A stretch of 64,000 nucleotides of DNA from Marinobacter qingdaonensis (GCF_034555935.1 NZ_JAYDCJ010000005.1:120866-184865); one strand, 5' to 3'; counted from the stretch's first letter, positions 17,742-29,220 are shown. The notes: generated by a model from the letters alone, not told the origin. Translations and numbers: made by a program.

Positions 17742-18806
17742 CTATCCTGCCTGCAATGAATTCAAACGGTCGCGGACATACTCAGTCAGCGACGGCGACA
17801 GCCCGGGCAGTTGCGCCGCCTGGGCATAGGCCTTCACGGCTGCGGCTGGCTCACCCTGGGATTCCAGGGCAATGGCCAGCCCCACCCACCAGGCCGGACG
17901 CCGGTCGTCGACGGCGATCAGCGCCGACCAGTGTCGCGCTGCCTCAACGTTCTGCCCCGTCTGCTGCAGCAACGTGGCCAGCGTGATGCGGTACTCCAGG
18001 TGATCCCGAACCGCCGGCACGTCCTGCACCAGCAGGGTCACAGCCTGCTCCTGGCGGCCCAGCGCCAACAGCGCCCGGGCCTGCAGCAAGCGCAAGTCCG
18101 GAACGGCTTCGGCGTCCGGGCCGGTGACCCAGCGCAGCGCCCGCTCAGGACTGTCCTGCAGCAGCATGGCCCTGGCGAAGACTGCCCGACTGGCGGGCGC
18201 CGCTTGCCCGGAGGCCAGCTCGGCCAGACGTGCCTCCGCCAGCCGGGACTCACCGCGACGCAACAGCTGTGACACCTCCCGACTGACCTGGCGGTCCACC
18301 GCTTCCGGGGTTTCCCGGACCTGTTTGACCGCCGGCACCTCCGGCGGCTGCTCCCGTTGAGCAACCCCGGGCGCCGGGGCCTGGTGTTCGGCCCGCTTCT
18401 CCGGCGCGGTGAGCGCGGTTGCCGCAGCCTCGGACTCAGGGGCCGATGGCACCGGCTCCGGTTCGAGCACGGAGGGCGACGGTGCTGCTGCCTCCGGCTG
18501 GGGTTCGGCCACACCGGAGTCGACCGGCTTCGGTGTCACGGTGGAGGCGGGTGCCTGGGGTTCTGGCTTGGGGGCGGGCGTCGTTGGCTGCGCAGGCTCA
18601 GTCACGACCTGATTGCTTTCGCCCTGTTCGAACCACAGGGCGTACCCGCCGCCGGCCACAGCGAGCCCGAGGCCCACGGCAATGACGGGAATCAGCCAAC
18701 GCCGAGAACTCGCGCCCGCTTCAACCCGGCCGGTATAGGCCGACGCGACGTTGGGGCGGTTCTGCCGCTGTTCCGCGGCGCGCAGGGCATCATTGAGCAA
18801 ACTCAT
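17742..18806 (-). CDS. mshN: MSHA biogenesis protein MshN (TPR)
   Basis: About 354 aa. A short cytoplasmic N-terminus (MSLLNDALRAAEQRQN) is followed by one membrane helix (WLIPVIAVGLGLAVAGGGYALWF), a Pro/Ala/Glu-rich linker of about 80 residues, and a C-terminal TPR region (EVSQLLRRGESRLAEARLAEL... AARHWSALIAVDDRRPAWWVGLAIAL). A periplasmic scaffold role is usual for the family. The start at 18806 overlaps the mshM stop as ATGA; a GTG 6 nt upstream is less likely. The linker is strongly biased in composition and may vary between strains. Confidence 0.92.
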   Translation of the reverse strand: MSLLNDALRAAEQRQNRPNVASAYTGRVEAGASSRRWLIPVIAVGLGLAVAGGGYALWFEQGESNQVVTEPAQPTTPAPKPEPQAPASTVTPKPVDSGVAEPQPEAAAPSPSVLEPEPVPSAPESEAAATALTAPEKRAEHQAPAPGVAQREQPPEVPAVKQVRETPEAVDRQVSREVSQLLRRGESRLAEARLAELASGQAAPASRAVFARAMLLQDSPERALRWVTGPDAEAVPDLRLLQARALLALGRQEQAVTLLVQDVPAVRDHLEYRITLATLLQQTGQNVEAARHWSALIAVDDRRPAWWVGLAIALESQGEPAAAVKAYAQAAQLPGLSPSLTEYVRDRLNSLQAG

Positions 18807-19642
18807 AGCCACCTCGCCAACAAACCGGGCTGCCGCACGCTTTCGGTGTCCCGGATGGCCCGGGCCACGTGCCCGCGCTGGATGTGGCGATCACCGCCTC
18901 CCCAGGCCGCCAGCATGGCCTTGTGGGCGAGGACATTGACCAACCGGGGGATACCGCCGGAGGCGCGGGTAATCAGCCGCAAGGCGCCGGGCGAGAACAG
19001 GTCGCCACCGTTGTAGCCGGCCTGGGCCACCCGATGCCGCAGGTACTGTGCCACCGATTGCCGATCGAGGGGCTCGAGCCGATAGTGAAAGGTGATGCGC
19101 TGGCGCAGCTGGCGCAGACTGTCTTGCGCGAGCATGGCGTCCAGCTCCGGTTGGCCAAACAACACCACCTGCAGCAGGCGCGTGCTTTCGGTTTCCAGAT
19201 TGGTCAGCAACCTCAGGGCTTCGATGGTGGCCTCGGGCATGGCCTGGGCTTCATCAATCACCAGCACCACCGGCGTCTGGGCCACGGCCATCTCGATCAG
19301 GCGTTCATTTAGGGCCTTCAGAACCTGGTGGGTGTTGGTGCAGGCCGCGACTTCCACGCCCAATTCCTCCGCCACCGCCTGGTACAGCGCGTCCGGCGAC
19401 AGGTGTGGATTGGGGAGGTAGGCTGTGTGCGCCTTCTGCTCCAGTTCATTGAGCAGCAGCCGGCACAACAGGGTCTTGCCGGTGCCCACTTCCCCGGTAA
19501 TCTTGATGAAACCCTCTCGTTCACTGAGCGCCACCAGCAGCAACTCCAGCGCGTCGCCATGGCTGGGCGCCCGCAGGAAATAGCGGGTGTTAGGCGTCAA
19601 TGCGAACGGTGCTTCCTGCAGTCCGAAATGTGACTCGTACAT
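18803..19642 (-). CDS. mshM: MSHA biogenesis AAA ATPase MshM
   Basis: A 279-aa ExeA-type ATPase. It begins MYESHFGLQEAPFALTPNTR, the typical ExeA/MshM N-terminus, with Walker A GEVGTGKTLLCRLL and Walker B VVLVIDEAQAMP followed by the sensor region LLTNLETESTRLLQVVLFGQPEL. It has no C-terminal peptidoglycan-binding domain, unlike ExeA, which fits MshM. By analogy it helps place or assemble the MshL secretin across the cell wall. It starts one base after mshL and overlaps mshN by 4 nt. Confidence 0.95.
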   Translation of the reverse strand: MYESHFGLQEAPFALTPNTRYFLRAPSHGDALELLLVALSEREGFIKITGEVGTGKTLLCRLLLNELEQKAHTAYLPNPHLSPDALYQAVAEELGVEVAACTNTHQVLKALNERLIEMAVAQTPVVLVIDEAQAMPEATIEALRLLTNLETESTRLLQVVLFGQPELDAMLAQDSLRQLRQRITFHYRLEPLDRQSVAQYLRHRVAQAGYNGGDLFSPGALRLITRASGGIPRLVNVLAHKAMLAAWGGGDRHIQRGHVARAIRDTESVRQPGLLARWL

Positions 19643-19643
19643 G

Positions 19644-21353
19644 CTAGCGACGGGCTTTCTCCGGTTCCGGGGTCACCGACTGGGACGACTGCAGCAGCTC
19701 GCGCAACACGTTCATGCGCTCGCGGCTGGCGGCAATGTCGGCATTCATCAGACCTGGCTCCACCACCACCGGGCGCAGCAGGATCACCAGCTCACTCTTG
19801 CGGGACTGGAACCGGCGCTGCTTGAACAGCTCACCCACCACCGGGATGTCACTGAAGAACGGCACCGCCGCGTTATTGTCTTCGCTGGTGTTCTGGATCA
19901 GGCCGCCGATCACCACAATCTGGCCACTCTCGGCCCGGATCACGCTGTCGGTTTCCCGCACGGTACTGATGGCCAGCGGCAGGGTCACGTCCCGCTCGCC
20001 GATGGTGATCACCTTGTTCTGGTCATTCACTTCACTGACCGAGGGGTGCACGTGCAGGGTGATGCTGCCGGACTCGGAAATCTGCGGCGTGACATCCAGG
20101 GAGATACCGGAGAAGAAGGGGGTCAACTCGACCGAGGTGGAGGTGCTGTCGGCACCGGTCACCGCTGAGTTGTCGTCGTCAAAATCGATATCGGTCACGA
20201 AGAACTCATCGGTGCCGACCTTGATCACCGCCTTCTGGTTGTTGACGGTGGAGATGCGCGGGCTGGACAGGATCTGGACATTGCCCTGCTCACCCAGCAA
20301 CTCGATCAACGCCGAGAAATCCCCGGCCCGCACGCTGGCGGAAAACAGTCCGCCGATGTCAGAGGTGCGGATCACCTGACCACTCAGGGCCTGGGCCGTG
20401 AAGTCTTCGGGCAGGCCGTCCGAGGCGGTGATGCTCGAAGCACTCTGCAGATCCGACCAGTTGATGCCCTGCTGGTAGCCTTCGCTCAGGATGATTTCGA
20501 GGATCTTCGCCTCCAGAACCACCTGGCGCTGCATGATCAGCTCGGTGCGGCGCAGGTACTCCTCCACCAGACGAAGATCGTCGGCGCCGGCACGCACCAT
20601 GACCAGCCCGGCTCCCGGGTTCACGATCACCTGCTGGTCCTCGCCGGTGCCGACGATCATCGCCAGCGCCCGACGGATGTCCGCCCAGAAATCGGACTCG
20701 GTTTCGGTGGAAATGGTCGTGCCCACGAGATTGCGACGGTCGGAGCCGCCGTTGTCGTTGACGCCGCCGCGGTTGTTGCCGCTGTTGTTGGGTGAGCTGG
20801 TTACCTGGCCGGAACTGACCCGGGTTTCGGAACCGCCCTTGCGCTTGAAGTGCAGGTAATCGATGGGGAACAGCCGGGTCTGGATCCGATTCGCCCGGAC
20901 GGTAAACAGACGACCGTTGCGCTGGATATCCAGATCGTAGAGGTCGGCGGCGATGTCCATCACCTCTGGCACGGACACATCCCGCAGCCGCATATCAATG
21001 GCGCCAGCCACATCCGGGTGCAAGACCACGTTGTAACGGGTGCCATCGACCAGGGATTCAAAGAAGCTGCCAGCCGGCACCCCATTGGCGTTGACATCAA
21101 ACCGGTCGTCCAGATCCTGGCTGGTCGACAGCGACGGCAGCAGAGCGGCGCTGACCTCTGCCGGCAGAGTCGCAGAGGCTTGGGGACTGTCCGAACCGGT
21201 TGCCGAGTGCTGCTCCGCCTGGGCCAGGGTCTGTTCGATGTCATCCGCCACGTCCGTTGAGGTGGCGTTGGATGTTCGCATGAGCGGGTTGTTACTGCAT
21301 GCCGTCAGTGTGGCGGCAATCAGCAGCCCGGCCAGTGGTCTCATCGAAATCAT
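19644..21353 (-). CDS. mshL: MSHA outer-membrane secretin MshL
   Basis: A 569-aa secretin lipoprotein that forms the outer-membrane pore for the pilus. The signal peptide ends in the lipobox LTAC (Cys near 19), followed by a low-complexity Ser/Thr/Gln region. An N-domain (YNVVLHPDVAGAIDMRLRDVSVPEVMDIAADLY), further ring-forming N1-type segments and the C-terminal secretin core come next. Core motifs include LLGEQGNVQILSSPRISTVNNQKA, SESGSITLHVHPSVSEV and VVIGGLIQNTSEDNNAAVPFF. Two adjacent possible ATGs lie at 21353 and 21344. Confidence 0.97.
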   Translation of the reverse strand: MISMRPLAGLLIAATLTACSNNPLMRTSNATSTDVADDIEQTLAQAEQHSATGSDSPQASATLPAEVSAALLPSLSTSQDLDDRFDVNANGVPAGSFFESLVDGTRYNVVLHPDVAGAIDMRLRDVSVPEVMDIAADLYDLDIQRNGRLFTVRANRIQTRLFPIDYLHFKRKGGSETRVSSGQVTSSPNNSGNNRGGVNDNGGSDRRNLVGTTISTETESDFWADIRRALAMIVGTGEDQQVIVNPGAGLVMVRAGADDLRLVEEYLRRTELIMQRQVVLEAKILEIILSEGYQQGINWSDLQSASSITASDGLPEDFTAQALSGQVIRTSDIGGLFSASVRAGDFSALIELLGEQGNVQILSSPRISTVNNQKAVIKVGTDEFFVTDIDFDDDNSAVTGADSTSTSVELTPFFSGISLDVTPQISESGSITLHVHPSVSEVNDQNKVITIGERDVTLPLAISTVRETDSVIRAESGQIVVIGGLIQNTSEDNNAAVPFFSDIPVVGELFKQRRFQSRKSELVILLRPVVVEPGLMNADIAASRERMNVLRELLQSSQSVTPEPEKARR

Positions 21354-21371
21354 GGTTGTCCGTTCTGTTGA

Positions 21372-21713
21372 TTATTGGGTTCTGCGAATCTGCGGCAGCC
21401 GATCCAGGTACAGGGTGCGCGCCCGTCCCTGATCCATCACTTCGACCCGGTCGTCGTGGATTCGGCGCACGCGAACGCCCTCAAACGACTGCCCCTCGAC
21501 CCGGGGTTCACCGTTGATGACAGCCACCCGGCGCTCAGTGCCCACCAGGATGGACTGAAGGGCGAGGTTGGTTTTCGGCGCCGATTTGACCGGCGCGCGT
21601 TCAAAACCGGGTGGCCGGGTCGGGTCCTGTAGCGCCGACACCGGCGAGACCGCCAGCAGGCAGCCAATGGCGACCAGCATTCGGCCCAGGGTTCTCAGGT
21701 TGAAATGGGTCAT
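21372..21713 (-). CDS. mshK: MSHA biogenesis protein MshK
   Basis: A 113-aa exported protein. The signal peptide is RTLGRMLVAIGCLLAVSPVSA, then LQDPTRPPGF, a PilP/MshK-like start of the mature protein. A GspC/PilP-type HR-like segment (LALQSILVGTERRVAVINGEPRVEGQ) and a terminal beta segment follow. It probably links the inner-membrane I2/J complex to the MshL secretin. The start at 21713 lies 2 nt inside the mshJ end region; an in-frame start at 21740 would overlap mshJ and lacks the expected N-terminus. Confidence 0.88.
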   Translation of the reverse strand: MTHFNLRTLGRMLVAIGCLLAVSPVSALQDPTRPPGFERAPVKSAPKTNLALQSILVGTERRVAVINGEPRVEGQSFEGVRVRRIHDDRVEVMDQGRARTLYLDRLPQIRRTQ

Positions 21714-21714
21714 G

Positions 21715-22413
21715 TCACACTCCCAGCCACGCGGGCTCAAGGCTCAGCGTACGAACGCGGATCACCGCCTCGCCGGCCGGCCAGTTCTCGGCGTCGTACT
21801 CCAGTACCATCCAGCCGAGGCGCTCGTCCAGGGCTTCCAGTCGCTTCAGGTAGGCGAGCACATCCAGATAGCCGCCTTCAATGGTCAGCTCTACATCATG
21901 GGCATAAAGAAGCGGGTCAAGGGCAGAGCCGGGGTTCGACGGATTGGCACCCGCCGGGGCATCGGATTCCGGAGCGAACACGGGGGTAGGCGTTTTAAGT
22001 TCCAGGGTCTGAAGCGCCAGGGACTGCTGCGCCGAAAGCATGTCCTTGAGCAGCGAAACCATGGCTCGGGGCGCGATCAGCTGCCCGGTGGCACTGGCAA
22101 TCTGGCGGTCCAACTGGGCCAGACGCTGCTGCCGCGACTCCAACTGGCGCCGCAGTTCCTCGGACGGATCCCGCGCCAGTTGACGAGTCAGGGCTTGCTC
22201 CTGGGTCACCAGGCTGTCCCGGCTGGCGCCGAGCATGCCCACTCGTGACTCCAGGGCACCCTGCCGGCTCAATGCCGGCGCCACGGCCAGCTCCCAGCCG
22301 ACAAACAGCACCAGTACCAAGGCCGTGGCGGCGATCAGGACACGCTCACGGATCGGCCGCTGGTTGAACCAGTCGGCCCCTTGCTGCAAAGACTTACGCC
22401 AAGACGCGGCCAT
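21715..22413 (-). CDS. mshJ: MSHA biogenesis protein MshJ (PilO-like)
   Basis: A 232-aa bitopic protein with a membrane helix near residues 24-45 (RVLIAATALVLVLFVGWELAVAP), a long coiled-coil stretch (ESRVGMLGASRDSLVTQEQAL... LESRQQRLAQLDRQIASATGQL), and a ferredoxin-like domain (LTIEGGYLDVLAYLKRLEALDERLGW). This is the PilO/GspM layout, working with the PilN-like upstream gene in the alignment subcomplex. Its ATG overlaps the upstream stop, and it ends just before mshK. Confidence 0.92.
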   Translation of the reverse strand: MAASWRKSLQQGADWFNQRPIRERVLIAATALVLVLFVGWELAVAPALSRQGALESRVGMLGASRDSLVTQEQALTRQLARDPSEELRRQLESRQQRLAQLDRQIASATGQLIAPRAMVSLLKDMLSAQQSLALQTLELKTPTPVFAPESDAPAGANPSNPGSALDPLLYAHDVELTIEGGYLDVLAYLKRLEALDERLGWMVLEYDAENWPAGEAVIRVRTLSLEPAWLGV

Positions 22414-23018
22414 CAGTTCGTCTCCCCCATCCGCTCAGTGGCCACCCGGAATTCAATCCAGGCGCCCTGTTCCGGCCGCGTGAGCCGGAAGGCACCAAAG
22501 GTTTCACCGGCGAACACGGGCTCGTCGCCCAGCTTTTCCAGGTAGGTCGGCACCAGAGCGCCGGACCGGGCCCGCCCTTCGATGACCACGCGGGTCGCCT
22601 GGGCATCCAGGCGAATCCCCGTGAGCCAGACATCCTCGGGAATTTGCCGGGCCAGCGCCGCCATCTGCGGGGAGAAGCGTCCACCGCCGGTCAGCACCAG
22701 GTTTTCCACCCGCTCCAGCACGCGCTCGCGACGAACCAGGGTAGCGGTGACCCGATCCAGGGCCTCGCGGATGTCGGGAGACGGCTGTCGCGCCTGGACC
22801 TGAGCGGACAGGTCGGTGATCCGCTGTTCCAAGCGCAGGTTTTCAGCGACCATTGCATCGACACGTTCATCCAGTTCAGCGGCCTCGTGGCGAACCATTC
22901 CCGCCGCCACCGCCACAGCCAGCAGCGCCAGCACCACCAATCCGGCCAGGGTCCCCGCCTGCAGTTGTTCTTTCCGGGGTCGGAGTTCCTGAGTGTAGAG
23001 GTTGACCTGCTGAATCAT
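22413..23018 (-). CDS. MSHA biogenesis protein MshI2 (PilN-like)
   Basis: A 201-aa PilN-family protein. It begins MIQQVNLYTQELRPRKEQ, the cytoplasmic motif that contacts the PilM-like protein, followed by a membrane helix (TLAGLVVLALLAVAVAAGMV), a coiled coil (ELDERVDAMVAENLRLEQRITDLS) and a PilN C-terminal fold (IPEDVWLTGIRLDAQATRVVIEG). The start at 23018 overlaps the mshI stop as ATGA; an upstream in-frame ATG would lie deep in mshI. Often annotated MshI2 or the C-terminal half of a bipartite MshI. Confidence 0.9.
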   Translation of the reverse strand: MIQQVNLYTQELRPRKEQLQAGTLAGLVVLALLAVAVAAGMVRHEAAELDERVDAMVAENLRLEQRITDLSAQVQARQPSPDIREALDRVTATLVRRERVLERVENLVLTGGGRFSPQMAALARQIPEDVWLTGIRLDAQATRVVIEGRARSGALVPTYLEKLGDEPVFAGETFGAFRLTRPEQGAWIEFRVATERMGETN

Positions 23019-23941
23019 GCCGCCTCCCTCTGTCCACTCGTCAAGCTGGCGCTCCAGGCTGGCAGGCACCGGCTATCCAGGGGTTTATCCAGCCCCACTT
23101 CCGACCAATCCAGCATGTCGACCCCGGCGGCGACGTAGGACGACACCATGGACGCCAGCGGCAGCGAGGTGTCCCTGGCCACCAGATTGATCACCGCGGG
23201 CGGCACCTGTCCGAGCTGGCTCTCGTAATAATCCAGGGAACGCTGCATTTCCAGCGCCAGCGACTGCACCGCGGTCTCCTGGCGCGCCGCGTCCCGGAGA
23301 TCCTCGGCGGTAACGTCCAGCCGACGGGACAGGTAGAGGGTATCGTCGCGACAGACCACCATCTGGCCGTAATGTTCTCGCAGGTGCACCAGGGCGGCGC
23401 CGCGATTGTTCCGGTCGAGCACACTGACCAGATTGCTCAGGGCCAACTCGGCAATGTCGATCTGTTCAAGCTCCAGACCGCAGCCCTGAACCAGATTGAC
23501 CAACTCCCGCACCAGGGATTTGCGGGCTGCCACGACATTCACCAGATCACCGCGCCCCCGGGAGGCGTCCTCCGGGAAAGGGAACACGTCAGACACGGCG
23601 TCGGAGGGGCTGAAATCCAAGAGGTCCTTGAGTTTCCACTTGAGAGCGTCGCCCAGTTCGGCGTCGTCGATGCCATCGGGACGCTCCATCTGGAAAACCT
23701 GGTACTGATCGAGAGGCAACACCAGTGTCGTTGCAGCGCCGGCCCAGCCGCGCCGGGTCGCCAGTTCCTGAAGAGCTCTGGTGCGTTTCGCCGGCGAACA
23801 CTCGGCAAAACCGGTGGAAGGTTGTGCCGCCGTCTCGGCCCAGGCAATGCCATCGGGCCGCACTTCAAGGCACACTCGCTGGACTCGTCCGGATTTTCGG
23901 AACAACCCGGAGAGTTTCCTGATGAAGGTTTTTCTTGTCAT
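23015..23941 (-). CDS. mshI: MSHA biogenesis protein MshI (PilM-like)
   Basis: A 308-aa cytoplasmic actin-like protein of the PilM/MshI family, the first gene of the pilus operon. Visible segments are RVCLEVRPDGIAWAE, VLPLDQYQVFQMERPDG, LKWKLKDLLDFSPSDAVSDVFPFP and VDIAELALSNLV-type strands (seen as IDIAELALSNLVSVLDRN). It binds the MshI2 N-terminus at the inner membrane. It lies 220 nt downstream of ssb. MshH, which precedes mshI in Vibrio, is not in this window. Confidence 0.9.
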   Translation of the reverse strand: MTRKTFIRKLSGLFRKSGRVQRVCLEVRPDGIAWAETAAQPSTGFAECSPAKRTRALQELATRRGWAGAATTLVLPLDQYQVFQMERPDGIDDAELGDALKWKLKDLLDFSPSDAVSDVFPFPEDASRGRGDLVNVVAARKSLVRELVNLVQGCGLELEQIDIAELALSNLVSVLDRNNRGAALVHLREHYGQMVVCRDDTLYLSRRLDVTAEDLRDAARQETAVQSLALEMQRSLDYYESQLGQVPPAVINLVARDTSLPLASMVSSYVAAGVDMLDWSEVGLDKPLDSRCLPAWSASLTSGQREAA

Positions 23942-24161
23942 GGAGTCGTTTCTGATGGAACCAAGATAGCTCGTCAGCCTGCATTTTTTATTATTCTGTG
24001 CAAAAATCCAGCAGCTTTTACACTCGCTTACATAATAGATGAGAAGCCCTTCGTAACTCTATGGGTTATGCCCAATTTCACATCATTTTGCACGCCAGTT
24101 ACAAAAAGGCCCCCGGATACCGGAGGCCTTCAGTCAAAACCGCACCAACCCGTTCTGTCGC
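23942..24161 (-). promoter_or_regulatory. ssb-mshI intergenic region, presumed msh operon promoter
   Basis: A 220-nt AT-rich gap (clearly richer in A/T than the flanking genes) without a gene. It must hold the promoter of the 17-gene msh operon. Several TATTAT- or AATAAT-like -10 elements are present, but none has a convincing -35 or a sigma54 -24/-12 pair, so I do not place the start. The ssb terminator occupies 24102-24131. Confidence 0.5.
24102..24131 (-). terminator. Rho-independent terminator of ssb
   Basis: Read on the minus strand, AAGGCC-T-CCGG and CCGG-G-GGCCTT pair around a TAT loop with one mismatch, followed by TTTTTG. It begins about 30 nt after the ssb stop. Confidence 0.85.
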
Positions 24162-24683
24162 TTAGAAGGGGATGTCGTCATCAAAATCATCCACCGGCTC
24201 CGGCATGCTGCCCTGGGATGGCTGGTTGTAGCCACCCGACTGCTGCTGCGGATTGCCCTGGGGAGCGGCGGGCGCGTTGTAGTTTGACTGCTGCGGACGC
24301 CCAGCCGGGGCACCCTGGTTCATGCCACCGCCGTCACCGCGGCTGTCGAGCATCTGCATCTGGCCGTTGATATCCACGACCACCTCGGTGGTGTAGCGGT
24401 CCTGACCGTCCTGGCCCTGCCACTTGCGGGTCTGGAGCTTGCCTTCGATGTAGACCTTGGACCCCTTGCGCAGGTATTGGCCCGCCACTTCCGCCACCTT
24501 GCCAAACAGCACAATCCGGTGCCATTCGGTCTTGGGAACCATCTGACCGGTCTGACGATCCTTGTAGCTTTCGTCCGTGGCAAGGTTCAGATTCACCACG
24601 GCGTTGCCGTTGGGGGTATAACGGGTATCGGGATCCTGTCCCAGGTTCCCGATCAGTATGACTTTGTTAACGCCTCGTGCCAT
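24162..24683 (-). CDS. ssb: Single-stranded DNA-binding protein
   Basis: Tetrameric protein that coats ssDNA in replication, recombination and repair. The product is 173 aa. The OB fold covers about 1-110 ([19 protein letters not shown]... [31 protein letters not shown]). A Gly/Gln/Pro/Asn-rich linker (about 115-160) and the acidic protein-interaction tip DDFDDDIPF follow. The ATG at 24683 matches the conserved MARGVNKV start and has GAGCGG upstream. A weak LexA-like CTG-N10-CAG lies at 24693-24708, next to its ribosome-binding site. Confidence 0.98.
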   Translation of the reverse strand: MARGVNKVILIGNLGQDPDTRYTPNGNAVVNLNLATDESYKDRQTGQMVPKTEWHRIVLFGKVAEVAGQYLRKGSKVYIEGKLQTRKWQGQDGQDRYTTEVVVDINGQMQMLDSRGDGGGMNQGAPAGRPQQSNYNAPAAPQGNPQQQSGGYNQPSQGSMPEPVDDFDDDIPF

Positions 24684-24741
24684 GTTCCGCTCCTGACTCA
24701 ATTTTCAGGGATGGCCCGCGCTCCCTGCGGGCCTCCAAATT

Positions 24742-26112
24742 TCAAGAACTGCTACCGTGCCGGACAAAGGAAAAGTCCGCAAGTAACCCTTCATCAAACT
24801 GCTGACGATCAACCTTCAGATAGGCCGTCGCAGCCTCTTCGACGATGACGACGTCCTGCACGCCGGGCAGCCGGCGCAAACGGGTGTCGATCTCGTCGTA
24901 TTCCTTACCTACAGCCTGCTGCAACTGTAACACGAAACTGGAGGTGTATCCCGGCGCTGGCATGGTGAGCGCAATGAGCAACCAGGCGACCAAAACGGCC
25001 GCCATCAACCACAGGACGCCGTCAGTGCCCGCCTGCTCCAGCAGCACCCCGCCCAAGGCACCCCCGAGGAACGCGCCCAGAAACTGGGACGTGGAATAGA
25101 CCCCCATGGCCGTGCCCTTGCTGGCCGCCGGTGATTCCTTGCTGATGAGCGAAGGCAGACTCGCTTCCAGCAGGTTGAACGCCATGAAGAACAGGAACAG
25201 CAAGCCCCAGGCCGCCGCCAGACCAACTGCGATGCTGGCCATCCCGACACTGGCAAGCGTAAGCAACCCGATGGCGCCACACAGGACCGGTTTCATCTTG
25301 CGCTTTTTCTCACCAATGATGATGAACGGCACCATGGCGAAGAACGAGGTCAGCATCACACTGAGGTAGAACCACCAGTGCGAACGACTCGCCAACCCAA
25401 GCTGATCCTGCAGGATGGTCGGGAAAATCAGGAACAACGCCGTCAGCACCAGGTGCAGGGCAAAGATGCCAAAATCGAGCCGCAACAGGCGACCGTCGGT
25501 GAGCACCTTGCCCAGCATTTCCCGGGCCGGGTGGGTATCGGCACTGAGCTTGTGTTGGTGGGGCGTCGGCACAACCTGACGAACCACGACCAAGGCCACC
25601 AGCGCCAGCGCGGCGGTCACGTAGAAGATGCCCGACAGGCCGAGCGCCGAGCCAATCAGCGGGCCCAGCACCAGGGAGACCGAAAAGGACAATCCAATGG
25701 AAATGCCGACGGTGGCCATGGCCTTGGTGCGCTGCTCTTCCCGGGTCAGGTCACTGAGCAAGGCCATCAGGACACTGGCAATGGCGCCAGCCCCTTGAAG
25801 AATCCGACCGGCGATCACAACGTATATCGAGTCGGTGGCACCGGCCAGCAGACTTCCGGCCGCGAACAGGACAAGCCCGAAATAGATCATGCGCTTGCGC
25901 CCCACCCGATCGGACAGCAGACCGAAAGGAATCTGCAGGACCGCCTGGCTGAGCCCGTAAGCGCCGATCGCGAAGCCCAACAAGGCCGGGGTCGCGCCTT
26001 CAAGCTCGGTACCCAGCAGCATGAACACCGGCATGACCATGAACAGCCCGAGCATGCGCATGGCGTACACCGACGCCAGAGCTGTCACCGATCGTTTTTC
26101 CAGGGCGTTCAT
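24742..26112 (-). CDS. MFS transporter (drug-efflux type) with C-terminal soluble domain
   Basis: A 456-aa major facilitator superfamily protein. About 12 membrane helices span residues 10-390. The conserved motif A ([16 protein letters not shown]) and a motif C-like segment ([15 protein letters not shown]) point to an H+-antiporter efflux type. A C-terminal extension of about 65 residues ([35 protein letters not shown]) looks like a small alpha/beta, HMA-like fold. A homologue next to uvrA and ssb is a recurrent arrangement in pseudomonads. The substrate cannot be told from sequence. It lies 58 nt upstream of ssb on the same strand and could be cotranscribed with it. Confidence 0.9.
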   Translation of the reverse strand: MNALEKRSVTALASVYAMRMLGLFMVMPVFMLLGTELEGATPALLGFAIGAYGLSQAVLQIPFGLLSDRVGRKRMIYFGLVLFAAGSLLAGATDSIYVVIAGRILQGAGAIASVLMALLSDLTREEQRTKAMATVGISIGLSFSVSLVLGPLIGSALGLSGIFYVTAALALVALVVVRQVVPTPHQHKLSADTHPAREMLGKVLTDGRLLRLDFGIFALHLVLTALFLIFPTILQDQLGLASRSHWWFYLSVMLTSFFAMVPFIIIGEKKRKMKPVLCGAIGLLTLASVGMASIAVGLAAAWGLLFLFFMAFNLLEASLPSLISKESPAASKGTAMGVYSTSQFLGAFLGGALGGVLLEQAGTDGVLWLMAAVLVAWLLIALTMPAPGYTSSFVLQLQQAVGKEYDEIDTRLRRLPGVQDVVIVEEAATAYLKVDRQQFDEGLLADFSFVRHGSSS

Positions 26113-26297
26113 GGAAGCACTACCTCAGCAGGGGCAAGAAAGCGGTCGTTCGGGAAGGCCTGTCGCCTTCGCAGGCCGCGCATTGTAACAGATGCGATCC
26201 CTGCGGGGCACAGGCTCAGACCCTGGCGTTGCCCGGCGCTTTCGCCGCAGCCCCGGGAACGCGTTATAATTTCCGTTTTTATTTTGAGCGAGGTGTT
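26113..26297. promoter_or_regulatory. Divergent MFS-uvrA promoter region
   Basis: A 185-nt spacer. For uvrA, a good -10 (TATAAT, near 26265-26270) lies about 30 nt before the start codon, but no clear -35 is visible. I found no CTG-N10-CAG LexA dyad, so SOS control of uvrA is not supported here. Confidence 0.5.
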
Positions 26298-29120
<2,823 letters not shown>

Positions 29121-29128
29121 AAGGAAAT

Positions 29129-29170
29129 CCCCTCGTGGATCGAAGGCACGGGGGTGCTGTTTAATTTTCT
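29129..29170 (+). terminator. Possible terminator of uvrA
   Basis: CCCC-T-CGTG at 29129-29137 can pair with CACGGGGG at 29147-29154 with one bulge, followed by a mixed T-rich run (TGTTTAATTTT). It starts 9 nt after the uvrA stop but is weaker than the hairpin at 29271-29304. Confidence 0.45.
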
Positions 29171-29220
29171 GCCGGAAAAGGTGCCTGAGCGCAGCGAGTT
29201 CTTTTCCAAAGAAAATTAAA
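29160..29220. repeat. Large imperfect palindrome after uvrA
   Basis: The outer arms TTTAATTTTCT (29160-29170) and AGAAAATTAAA (29210-29220) are perfectly complementary over 11 bp. The inner arms GGAAAAG (29174-29180) and CTTTTCC (29201-29207) add 7 bp. The internal loop is 3 x 2 nt and the apical loop is 20 nt, with TGAGCGCAGCGAG inside. The AT-rich stem without a terminal U tract does not look like a terminator. It could be a dispersed intergenic repeat or a protein-binding element. Confidence 0.8.

Noticed and set aside
26229..26297. Longer uvrA start at 26229
   Set aside because: It adds 23 residues absent from UvrA proteins, and the -10 TATAAT lies inside the extension.
26113..26297. LexA box upstream of uvrA
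   Set aside because: CTG and CAG triplets occur with spacings of 9 and 13, not 10, and without an AT-rich centre.
29129..29220. Small RNA gene in the uvrA-rplQ gap
   Set aside because: A palindrome and hairpins are present, but no promoter can be recognised in front of them, so an independent transcript is not supported.
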